A program made the position numbers and the translations under genes. A stretch of 7,047 bases of DNA from Limousia pullorum (GTDB taxonomy: Bacteria; Bacillota; Clostridia; Oscillospirales; Acutalibacteraceae): NCBI GenBank assembly GCA_018714545.1, contig DVNG01000009.1:1-7047 (forward strand), read 5' to 3'. The notes under the pieces are model-generated. The model was not told where the DNA came from. It worked only from the letters and a program-made list of their open reading frames with translations, and did not search any database. How positions within the stretch are numbered: the first letter of the stretch is position 1; every line of letters starts with the position of its first letter. Below, in pieces: positions 1-5,707 of the stretch.

Positions 1-1130
1 TTGAAGTACATGTTTCCAAGCTTCTCCATAGAAAGCAATGAACTTTGCTTTGACTGACTCCAGAACCATCCGGCATTCAAAAGCTTTGCGTCAGCTTCCG
101 GAACACTCCACTGGTTTCCTTCTGCCTTACCGATAATTGCGTTGCCTTCGCCTCTTGGATAATTCTCAAAGTTTTCACCCTTGTTAACCTTTGCCCATGT
201 TTCTACTGCAGCAATACCGGCTTCGTTTCCGATCCAGTGGATACCGCCTGTACCGCCGAGCTCAGCGCCGGCTTTATGTGTACCGAAAATCTGGCAATCC
301 GGGTTTGTATCTCTTATAGCTGAGAAAATGCCTGCCCAGTCATATGTCTGGAAGTATGCGCCTGAACCTGTTGCGCCGTCCATCCACCACTCTACAAATC
401 TGTCGCCTGAGCGGTTCGGGTTGTTGTTTCCGTATTTATATGTACCGTCTTCGTTTTTAGCTGTGCAGATTTCTCTGATCTGAGCCTGGTACAATTCGTT
501 GTAATCGTCATATGCTCCGTTAGAGCTTGGATTGTTGTTTCCATCGCCGTAGCAGCCGTAATTCTGCTCGTGGATATCCCATGGTGAAAGATAAAGTCCC
601 ATGTCGAGATTATACTTTGTACATGCATCTGAAATTTCTTTAAGGATATCGCCCTGGCCATCGCCAAGCTCCTTATGTGTCTTATAATAATCTGTTTCTG
701 CAATGTCGTAGTCTGTGGTCTCAGAATCCCAGATACAGAATCCGTCATGGTGCTTTGCAGTTATCATAAGTCTGTCTGCGCCTGCTTCCTTTGCTGTTTT
801 TACCAAGGTTTCAGCGTCAAAATCCTCTGTAAGGGTAAAAATCTCGTTAGGAGATTTATCGCCGTAATTTTCGCCCCACTCAATGTTATTAAATGTGTTA
901 GGGCCAAAATGACAGAACACAGCAAAACCATCTTTATGGTATTTAAGCTGCGCATCGTTTGGGGTTACGCCCCATACCGGGATGTCTGCTGCCGCTCCGG
1001 TTGCTGCGGAATCATCCACATAACCGTCATATGCATAGGTTTCTGCTGCTGATGCTCCTGCCAAAGGAACAATGCTGCCCATGAGCATACAGCCGCACAT
1101 GAGAACACTAAGCATTTTCTTTTTCTTCAT
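1..1130 (-). CDS. Secreted GH29 alpha-L-fucosidase, N-terminal part (cut by left window edge)
   Basis: This enzyme should remove alpha-linked L-fucose from host or plant glycans outside the cell. The ATG at 1128..1130 follows AAAAGGAG (1141..1148) at 10 nt spacing, and 376 codons are visible. Residues 1-29 form a signal peptide (MKKKK, a hydrophobic stretch, then an ASA-AE type cleavage site). The catalytic domain starts near residue 50. Family landmarks are HFGPNTF (74-80) with EWGE (84-87), AKHHDGFCIW (125-134), GLYLSPWD (178-185), WWMDGATG (248-255) and WIGNEAG (299-305). D251 is the expected nucleophile. E303 is a likely acid/base by position, which is an inference. The NTF..EWG, YLSPWD and GNE patterns resemble the alpha-1,3/1,4 fucosidase branch (GH29-B) more than the broad-specificity branch. 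The end of the catalytic domain and any C-terminal binding modules lie outside the window. Residues 224-243 look like a loop longer than usual. The gene is transcribed alone from its own promoter. Confidence 0.93.
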   Translation of the reverse strand, partial: MKKKKMLSVLMCGCMLMGSIVPLAGASAAETYAYDGYVDDSAATGAAADIPVWGVTPNDAQLKYHKDGFAVFCHFGPNTFNNIEWGENYGDKSPNEIFTLTEDFDAETLVKTAKEAGADRLMITAKHHDGFCIWDSETTDYDIAETDYYKTHKELGDGQGDILKEISDACTKYNLDMGLYLSPWDIHEQNYGCYGDGNNNPSSNGAYDDYNELYQAQIREICTAKNEDGTYKYGNNNPNRSGDRFVEWWMDGATGSGAYFQTYDWAGIFSAIRDTNPDCQIFGTHKAGAELGGTGGIHWIGNEAGIAAVETWAKVNKGENFENYPRGEGNAIIGKAEGNQWSVPEADAKLLNAGWFWSQSKQSSLLSMEKLGNMYF

Positions 1131-1168
1131 CTTTAAAACACTCCTTTTCTAAATGTCTGATGATTTTA

Positions 1169-1186
1169 TATATACTGCGGTATATA
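1169..1186. promoter_or_regulatory. Palindrome overlapping the fucosidase -10, possible operator
   Basis: TATATAC (1169..1175) and GTATATA (1180..1186) are perfect 7-bp inverted arms around TGCG. The palindrome covers the whole -10 and much of the spacer, where a bound repressor would block RNA polymerase. The AT-rich arms could match by chance, and no regulator gene lies nearby in the window, so the operator role is inference. Confidence 0.35.
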
Positions 1187-1197
1187 ATTTCCTTCAA
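1169..1197 (-). promoter_or_regulatory. Probable sigma-A promoter of the fucosidase gene
   Basis: On the minus strand the -35 is TTGAAG (1192..1197), the spacer is 17 nt, and the -10 is TATATA (1169..1174). Transcription would start near 1162, giving a leader of about 30 nt that contains the ribosome binding site. Spacing and position fit well; the start site itself is inferred. Confidence 0.6.
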
Positions 1198-1401
1198 TAC
1201 CATATTACACCAAGCCCAATTTTTCCGCAATAGACACATTCTACAAATATTAATCAAATAATTTGTTGTATTTGACGTTAAATTTTATTTTTATTATTTT
1301 ATTATCTGTATTTTTTACAAATCCCTTAAATTGGTATGATTTTTTGTTAGATTAAACAATATAAAACAAATATACTTATCAAAATTTCATTTGCAAAAAC
1401 T
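1198..1401. other. AT-rich intergenic stretch upstream of the fucosidase promoter
   Basis: I see no coding frame with a ribosome binding site here. The stretch is strongly AT-rich with runs of T around 1283..1315 and 1340..1347, which may act as bent or UP-element-like DNA. It contains a short palindrome CAAATAATTTG (1255..1265) and a quasi-palindrome TTTGACGTTAAA (1271..1282) with an ACGT centre. Either could bind a regulator of the fucosidase gene, but nothing proves it. Confidence 0.4.
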
Positions 1402-1441
1402 AAAAATAAAAACGGCTCACCTCATATTAAGGTTAGCCGTT
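1402..1441 (-). terminator. Rho-independent terminator after queH
   Basis: Arms 1411..1422 and 1430..1441 pair over 12 positions with one mismatch (1418 against 1434) and a 7-nt loop. Read on the minus strand, the stem is followed by TTTTTATTTTT (1402..1412). It lies about 30 nt beyond the queH stop and ends the leftward operon before the fucosidase promoter. There is no T-run directly after the stem on the plus strand, so the direction is clear. Confidence 0.88.
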
Positions 1442-1473
1442 CTAAAAAGGGTGTTTTTTCCTTTTACTGTAAA

Positions 1474-2124
1474 TCAGTCGTTTTTTTCCGACTGGTTTTT
1501 TGAATAGGAGCACCCACAGAAATTTTGCCTGTACAAATCAAATTCTCTGGAAAGCTCTATTGTTCTTTTGTAGCCGTTTTTCTTTTTGAAATCAGAGGGC
1601 AAATACTCTATTTCAAATTCCTTTCCTATTTTCTCCCCTATTGCGTTTATTGCCTGGGCATTTTTCAAGGGACTTACGGTAAGTGTTGTGGCAAAAAAGT
1701 CCGCATTGTATTCCTTTGCAAGCTTTGCGGTTTCCCTGAGTCGAAGGTCAAAACAACGCATACATCTTGCTCCGCCCTCTTTGCAGTCCTCATACCCTTT
1801 GGCTATGTCTTCAAACTTTTCCGGCCGGTAATCGCCGCAGACTATTTCAACAGGGTTTTCAAAGTTTTTTTCCTTTATAAATCTTATCAATTCCCTTTGT
1901 CGGTAGGAGTATTCCTCGTCCGTATCTATATTTGGATTATAAAAGAAAGCGGTTATCTGAAAATAGTTTGACAGATATTCCAGCACATAGCTGCTGCAAG
2001 GAGCACAGCAGCAGTGTAAAAACAATTTTTTTACCTGTCCCGAATTTTTCATATTTTCCAGAAGCTTATCCATTTCCCTCTGAAAATTTCTTTTTGGAAC
2101 ATTTTTTGTTTCCTGTGGGTTCAT
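1474..2124 (-). CDS. queH: Epoxyqueuosine reductase QueH (former DUF208 family)
   Basis: QueH catalyses the last step of queuosine synthesis, reducing epoxyqueuosine to queuosine in the wobble position of GUN-anticodon tRNAs. It is the cobalamin-independent replacement for QueG and uses a [4Fe-4S] cluster next to a single iron. The 216-residue protein carries the family cysteine pattern: HCCCAPC (37-43), C114, CMRC (121-124) followed by FDLRL, and FCGC (202-205). The FYNPNID segment (61-67) is also typical. Length is normal and no key residue is obviously missing. The ATG at 2122..2124 is preceded by GAAAGAGG (2133..2140) with 8 nt spacing. The internal Met18 has its purine run too close to serve as a better start. 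The gene starts 16 nt after the phosphatase stop, so the two are almost certainly cotranscribed, and a terminator follows. No other queuosine gene is in the window. Confidence 0.95.
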   Translation of the reverse strand: MNPQETKNVPKRNFQREMDKLLENMKNSGQVKKLFLHCCCAPCSSYVLEYLSNYFQITAFFYNPNIDTDEEYSYRQRELIRFIKEKNFENPVEIVCGDYRPEKFEDIAKGYEDCKEGGARCMRCFDLRLRETAKLAKEYNADFFATTLTVSPLKNAQAINAIGEKIGKEFEIEYLPSDFKKKNGYKRTIELSREFDLYRQNFCGCSYSKNQSEKND

Positions 2125-2140
2125 ATATAAAGCCTCTTTC

Positions 2141-2794
2141 TTATTTAATAAAGTTCAAAAGTTCCAAAGGGGTTTTGCATGTGATTTTTGCGCCGGCTTT
2201 TATAAGCTCCTCTTTATCACGAAAGCCCCATTCAGCTCCGCACATATCAACTCCTGCGTCAAGAGCCGTAAAAACATCAACGTCGCTGTCGCCCACATAG
2301 AAGCAGTCTTTTTTCTCAAGTCCAAGCTTTTCAAGCATTGCGCAAAGACCCTCTCCGCTGGGCTTTCTCTTGTACTCTTTTTTCTGACCCCATGCGGCGT
2401 CAAATTTATGGTTAGGAAAGAGAGTGCATACCAAACGGCTTACAAACTCGTCGGGCTTATTTGACAAAACCGCTGTTTTTATACCCATTTTGTCAAGCTC
2501 TGAAAGAAGCTCGAGACAACCCTCATATGGTTTCGTATTGTCAAGGCTGTGGGCGGCGTACTCCGTGTCAAAAGTACTTCTCACTATGTCGGCTTTGTTG
2601 GCGTCGTTGTAGTTTTCTTCACCCATGGCTTTTTTCAGCATAACCTCTCTGCCGTTTCCCACAAAATATCTGTACTCCTCCACGGAATGAGCGGGAAGTC
2701 CGCATTTTACAAGGCCCTTGTTTACGCTTTGCGCAAGGTCTGTAATTGAATTTACCAAAGTTCCGTCCAAATCAAAAACAACTATCTTATACAT
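2141..2794 (-). CDS. HAD-superfamily phosphatase, phosphoglycolate phosphatase (Gph/PGP) type
   Basis: This is a cytoplasmic magnesium-dependent phosphatase of 217 residues, the usual family length. All HAD motifs are present: FDLDGTL with nucleophile D8 and acid/base D10, S111 in LSNKP (110-114), K144 in KRKP (142-145), and GDSDVD (168-173) with the metal-binding acidic residues. The stretch between about residues 15 and 85 is the small helical cap of subfamily IA. The late WGFRDKEEL segment (189-197) is characteristic of phosphoglycolate-phosphatase-like members. The true substrate cannot be read from sequence; 2-phosphoglycolate repair, pyrophosphate or another small phosphate ester are all possible. 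The ATG at 2792..2794 follows AAGAGGA (2803..2809) at 8 nt. It is followed after 16 nt by queH. A hairpin with T-tract lies just upstream, so expression may depend on read-through or on a separate promoter. Confidence 0.93.
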   Translation of the reverse strand: MYKIVVFDLDGTLVNSITDLAQSVNKGLVKCGLPAHSVEEYRYFVGNGREVMLKKAMGEENYNDANKADIVRSTFDTEYAAHSLDNTKPYEGCLELLSELDKMGIKTAVLSNKPDEFVSRLVCTLFPNHKFDAAWGQKKEYKRKPSGEGLCAMLEKLGLEKKDCFYVGDSDVDVFTALDAGVDMCGAEWGFRDKEELIKAGAKITCKTPLELLNFIK

Positions 2795-2817
2795 TTAAAA
2801 TGTCCTCTTTTCATTTT

Positions 2818-2867
2818 AAAAACCACACCGGCATATAAAGCCTTGCTGAGCATATGCCGGTGTTTTT
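2818..2867. terminator. Strong hairpin with T-tracts on both sides, between lipoprotein and phosphatase genes
   Basis: Arms 2825..2836 and 2852..2863 form a perfect 12-bp stem with a GC-rich CACCGGC core and a 15-nt loop. On the minus strand the stem is followed by GG and then TTTTT (2818..2822), so it can end the lipoprotein transcript, whose stop is at 2896. On the plus strand TTTTT (2863..2867) follows the stem directly, but no plus-strand gene is seen upstream. It sits inside the apparent leftward operon, about 23 nt from the phosphatase start, and could be a partial terminator or a leader hairpin. Confidence 0.72.
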
Positions 2868-2895
2868 ATTATAATATCACATTTTTATAGAAAAA

Positions 2896-4845
2896 TCAAA
2901 AGTCGTCAAGGTCATCGTCGTAAAGTTCGTCGTTAAAGAACTCCAAATCCCTTTTCTTTATTCTCTCTTCCTGTTTTTTCTTTCGTGAGTCGGAAAAAGC
3001 TTTTCCCTGTTTTTTAATCTTCTTTCCTGTGCTTTTCAGTATCTTCTGACCCTTTTGGAATGAAGACAGGTCGGAAAGCTTTATAAACTCTGAGCTTTCC
3101 TCTTCTCCTTTTTTCTTTGCGAGAATTTCCAGACGTTTATTCTTGTAATAAAGCTTTCTCAAAATATACAGAGCCGCCGCAGTAATCAAAACTGAAATGA
3201 CAATATAGATTATTATTTTTCCCACATGAGGCGTTGACTGAACCACATAGATATCGGAAATACCGTTCTTTATTGTGATTGTCATGCTTCCGTCCTCGTT
3301 CTTCACCGCATTACCGCTGTCTGTTCCGGTAAGATAATTCACCTTGTAATCATCGCTTGGCAATACTGTGTAGTAAACAGGAATTTCCTTATTCATCTCT
3401 GTAAGCAGCGGAGCTATATATACATAATCTCTGATCTCCGTCATTGTCCTTATGTCCAAAGCCGGATTGCTTACGGTCTGGCTGAAATAGTTTCCGCCAC
3501 CGAAAAGCTGGGCTTCCGCTATGCTCAGTTCTATTGCAGAACCCTTTATTGAAAGGCTGCAAACCTCGAATTCATCTTCCGTTCTTGTCTGTGCGTCTGC
3601 GCCCTTGTTTGTAAAGTAATCGCAGGCGTATTCCGCACCGGAGAACTGGCTTTCCTCATCTTTTTTATAGTATATCTCGGTAACTCTGCGGTAGTTGTCG
3701 TCGCCTATTCTCTGGAGTGTGTACTGAATTTTCTCTACAGGAAATTCGATACCGTCTTTTATGGATATGTCAACACAGTTTCCCTCATACTGCAAGGAAT
3801 AAAGGTTGCCGCTCCATTCGCCCTGTTCCTCCCAAATGCCTGTATTTAAAACAGTTGCTGTTCCGTGGGTTGTTTCCTCAGGAAGAACATATTCATAGCT
3901 TATTGGAACATTTCCGTTTTTATCTCCCACATAGGCGTTGAGATTGATTTTCTCATCAAAGGCAAGACCCTCAATAAACGGGGTACTGCTGTTATCTGTG
4001 TCGCCGTAGGATATTGTTATATCGTTTACAGAAAACATTCTGTTGGTGACGCTTATAAGCTGCTGCATATCAAGACCTGTGTAAACAACCTGACACTGCT
4101 GGCTTTTATCAACCTCTGTCCAGCGGAGGCTGTCTGCTATTTCCGTATCGGTTGCCGCTTCAAAGTAGAAGTTTATCTGATTTCCCACTGTTTTATACAG
4201 GTTGGAATCCATAAGTATTGTAAATGTTCTGTCGTAGGTTCCGTCTTTATTGTTTTTTGTATACACCTTTATAGACTGCAAGGGCTTACCCTCAATGGTG
4301 TTTACATCTATTGTAGGCTTTGTTTCGTACTCCAAGCCCTCTATCTCTGCAACTGCGCCCTTACATTCAAGGGACATTCCGAAAGCCTTGTCGTCCTCTT
4401 CAAGTACCGGTTCCAGCCATGCCAAAAGCTCTGTTGTGTTGAAATTTTCGGTATATCTCACACCTTTAGCCATAATGTTATCGGGCTGGGCAAGATTTAC
4501 GGAAACATCTCTTCCCAAAAGACTTTCCATTCTTGAAACATAATCGCTTTGAGAGCTGAAATATATTGAGAGTGTATATTCTGTTCCGCCCTCTTCCAAA
4601 TCGGAATATCCCAAAGTAACCGTGCCGTCCTCAGTTACAGGTGCCGCCTCTTTTATATTACTGTCAAGATTTTCCGAATACACAGACTCCGGAACAGCAA
4701 AAGTAACCGTTCTGCTTCCGCTGAAATTTTCGTCAATAGTAAGCTTTGATGTTACCTGCAAGCCTCCCCAGTTACATCCCGAAAACAGAAATACTGTAGA
4801 TAACAGGATAACCAGCGCTACAGATATTGATATGACTTTTTTCAA
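2896..4845 (-). CDS. Large unrecognised lipoprotein with C-terminal membrane helix and charged cytoplasmic tail
   Basis: I do not recognise this 649-residue protein. Residues 1-23 are a lipoprotein signal peptide (MKK, hydrophobic core, LFSGC), so C24 would be lipidated on the outer face of the membrane. The -3 residue of the lipobox is Phe, slightly unusual. Residues 25 to about 540 look beta-rich and extracytoplasmic, with many alternating strand-like segments such as GSMTITI and RTFTILM; the start just after the cysteine (LQVTSKLTIDENFSGSRTVTF) recalls the form of LppM/DUF3153-like lipoproteins, a weak comparison from memory. A membrane helix spans about 543-563 (IIIYIVISVLITAAALYIL), followed by RKLYYKNKR, which obeys the positive-inside rule. 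The last 86 residues are a Lys-rich tail ending in DELYDDDLDDF. No catalytic motif is evident. It lies 48 nt after the cyclase stop and is probably cotranscribed with it. A structural, sensor or envelope role is inference. Confidence 0.85.
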   Translation of the reverse strand: MKKVISISVALVILLSTVFLFSGCNWGGLQVTSKLTIDENFSGSRTVTFAVPESVYSENLDSNIKEAAPVTEDGTVTLGYSDLEEGGTEYTLSIYFSSQSDYVSRMESLLGRDVSVNLAQPDNIMAKGVRYTENFNTTELLAWLEPVLEEDDKAFGMSLECKGAVAEIEGLEYETKPTIDVNTIEGKPLQSIKVYTKNNKDGTYDRTFTILMDSNLYKTVGNQINFYFEAATDTEIADSLRWTEVDKSQQCQVVYTGLDMQQLISVTNRMFSVNDITISYGDTDNSSTPFIEGLAFDEKINLNAYVGDKNGNVPISYEYVLPEETTHGTATVLNTGIWEEQGEWSGNLYSLQYEGNCVDISIKDGIEFPVEKIQYTLQRIGDDNYRRVTEIYYKKDEESQFSGAEYACDYFTNKGADAQTRTEDEFEVCSLSIKGSAIELSIAEAQLFGGGNYFSQTVSNPALDIRTMTEIRDYVYIAPLLTEMNKEIPVYYTVLPSDDYKVNYLTGTDSGNAVKNEDGSMTITIKNGISDIYVVQSTPHVGKIIIYIVISVLITAAALYILRKLYYKNKRLEILAKKKGEEESSEFIKLSDLSSFQKGQKILKSTGKKIKKQGKAFSDSRKKKQEERIKKRDLEFFNDELYDDDLDDF

Positions 4846-4859
4846 TTATATCACCTTCC
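4843..4859 (-). promoter_or_regulatory. Ribosome binding site and TTG start of the lipoprotein gene
   Basis: GGAAGGTGA (4851..4859, minus strand) lies 5 nt before TTG (4843..4845). An in-frame TAA immediately precedes the TTG, so no longer start exists. The next Met codon is residue 106, which would remove the whole signal peptide. TTG is therefore the start. Confidence 0.85.
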
Positions 4860-4893
4860 ATAACCGTAAAATAAAGTTCCGTCTGTTTTCAGT

Positions 4894-5484
4894 TTAAAAT
4901 CCTTTTTCCTGCTGAAAAAGAATAGCCCTGCACGGTGCGGCTTCAACCTTTGAAATTCTTATAGGAAATGCGCTGAGCACATATTCTCCGTCCTCAATTC
5001 CCTCAAGGTCAAGACCCTCCAAAACAGCAATAGAGCTTTTTGCAAGCTCAAGATGTGTTTTTTCCTCGTCAAATTCCGGAGCTATTGAAAGAGCGTCAGT
5101 GCCTATAAGGCTCACATTGCTTTCAGAAAGCACAATGGCGGCGCTTGAGGAAATATATGCCTTTCCCTGTCCGTGAAGCAAAATTTTATTTTTGCAGTAG
5201 GGCAAAAGCTTTTCCATATCTGCGCCGGTCAAAACTCCGCTTATTGTAATCACCGTACATTTACCGTAAAAAGTAGAAAGAGGAAGCTGGTCAAGGGTAC
5301 GTCCGTCTGAATAAAAATGACTGGGTGCGTCTATATGGGTAGCCGCATGAGAGCAAGTTCCTATAACAGAAAGTGTATACTCATCCCCGTTGTCAAGATG
5401 TTTCAGAAATCGAATCTGGGTTTCAGGATCGCCCGGATAAACCTCGCATCCGTTGAGGTCCCTTGAAATATCATGAATTATCAT
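4894..5484 (-). CDS. Cyclase-family metal-dependent hydrolase (kynurenine formamidase-like, PF04199)
   Basis: This 196-residue cytoplasmic protein belongs to the family that includes kynurenine formamidase (KynB), isatin hydrolase and polyketide cyclases, which hydrolyse amide or related bonds with a divalent metal. The metal motif is HAATHIDAPSH (46-56): H46, H50 and D52 are likely ligands. E156 in VLEGL, GTDALS (128-133) and the C-terminal SAFPIRI..VEAAPCRAIL segment also match the family. The usual Gly of HxGTHxDxP is Ala48 here. The ATG at 5482..5484 is chosen because GAGGGGG lies about 7 nt upstream; the frame stays open for 26 more codons, but those residues (YNYYEYNYSIFEF) are unlike the family and overlap the promoter. 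No tryptophan catabolic gene is nearby, so the substrate is unknown. It is the first gene of the leftward operon. Confidence 0.9.
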   Translation of the reverse strand: MIIHDISRDLNGCEVYPGDPETQIRFLKHLDNGDEYTLSVIGTCSHAATHIDAPSHFYSDGRTLDQLPLSTFYGKCTVITISGVLTGADMEKLLPYCKNKILLHGQGKAYISSSAAIVLSESNVSLIGTDALSIAPEFDEEKTHLELAKSSIAVLEGLDLEGIEDGEYVLSAFPIRISKVEAAPCRAILFQQEKGF

Positions 5485-5544
5485 CTGAAAGCCCCCTCGT
5501 ATGTATCTCGTAAATTCAAAGATACTATAGTTGTATTCATAATA

Positions 5545-5572
5545 ATTATAACATATTTTCATAAAACAACAA
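5545..5572 (-). promoter_or_regulatory. Probable promoter of the leftward operon, upstream of the cyclase gene
   Basis: On the minus strand TATAAT (5545..5550) is a consensus -10, preceded by TG one base away (extended -10). TTGTTG (5567..5572) is a possible -35 with 16 nt spacing. Transcription would start near 5538, leaving a leader of roughly 55 nt before the cyclase ATG. The leader has a weak 6-bp inverted repeat (5503..5508 with 5520..5525) that I do not consider functional by itself. Confidence 0.65.
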
Positions 5573-5635
5573 GGTGCTTTTTATATTTTTTCCGTTGAAA
5601 CCGTCACTATATTCCATAAAAATATAAAATTCTCC

Positions 5636-5664
5636 TTGACATTAAGGGAATGAAAATGTACTAT
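5636..5664 (+). promoter_or_regulatory. Probable main promoter of glycyl-tRNA synthetase
   Basis: A consensus -35 TTGACA (5636..5641), 17-nt spacer and -10 TACTAT (5659..5664) form a strong sigma-A promoter. The predicted start near 5671 gives a leader of only about 37 nt before the ATG, too short for a T-box riboswitch. Confidence 0.75.
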
Positions 5665-5678
5665 TAAAGGTATACATC

Positions 5679-5687
5679 TGTTATAAT
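5679..5687 (+). promoter_or_regulatory. Possible second extended -10 element before glycyl-tRNA synthetase
   Basis: TGTTATAAT (5679..5687) is a perfect extended -10, but the base positions where a -35 would fall do not match one. A start from it would lie at the ribosome binding site, leaving about 14 nt of leader. It may be a secondary promoter or chance in AT-rich DNA. Confidence 0.3.
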
Positions 5688-5707
5688 AACTTATGGAGGA
5701 ATAGGCA

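Noticed and set aside
675..1052. A plus-strand open frame opposite the fucosidase, and a similar one at 181..483
   Set aside because: Both are antisense to conserved GH29 catalytic motifs and have no ribosome binding site or domain of their own.
3865..4536. A 223-codon plus-strand open frame opposite the lipoprotein gene
   Set aside because: It is antisense to a gene with a clear signal peptide and ribosome binding site. Its translation is Cys/Phe/Ile-rich with no recognisable domain, and no ribosome binding site stands out.
5503..5525. Small hairpin in the cyclase leader (GTATCT and AGATAC, 11-nt loop)
   Set aside because: Six AT-rich pairs with a long loop are weak, there is no T-tract after it, and it matches no riboswitch that I recognise.
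5485..5562. A 26-codon upstream extension of the cyclase gene starting with ATG at 5560..5562
   Set aside because: The extension overlaps the predicted promoter (-10 at 5545..5550), is low-complexity Tyr/Asn-rich sequence unlike the family, and lacks a good ribosome binding site, while the internal ATG at 5482..5484 has GAGGGGG at proper spacing.
5608..5626. Inverted repeat TATATT and AATATA in the divergent intergenic region
   Set aside because: Six A/T-only pairs in AT-rich DNA are expected by chance and do not overlap either promoter core.
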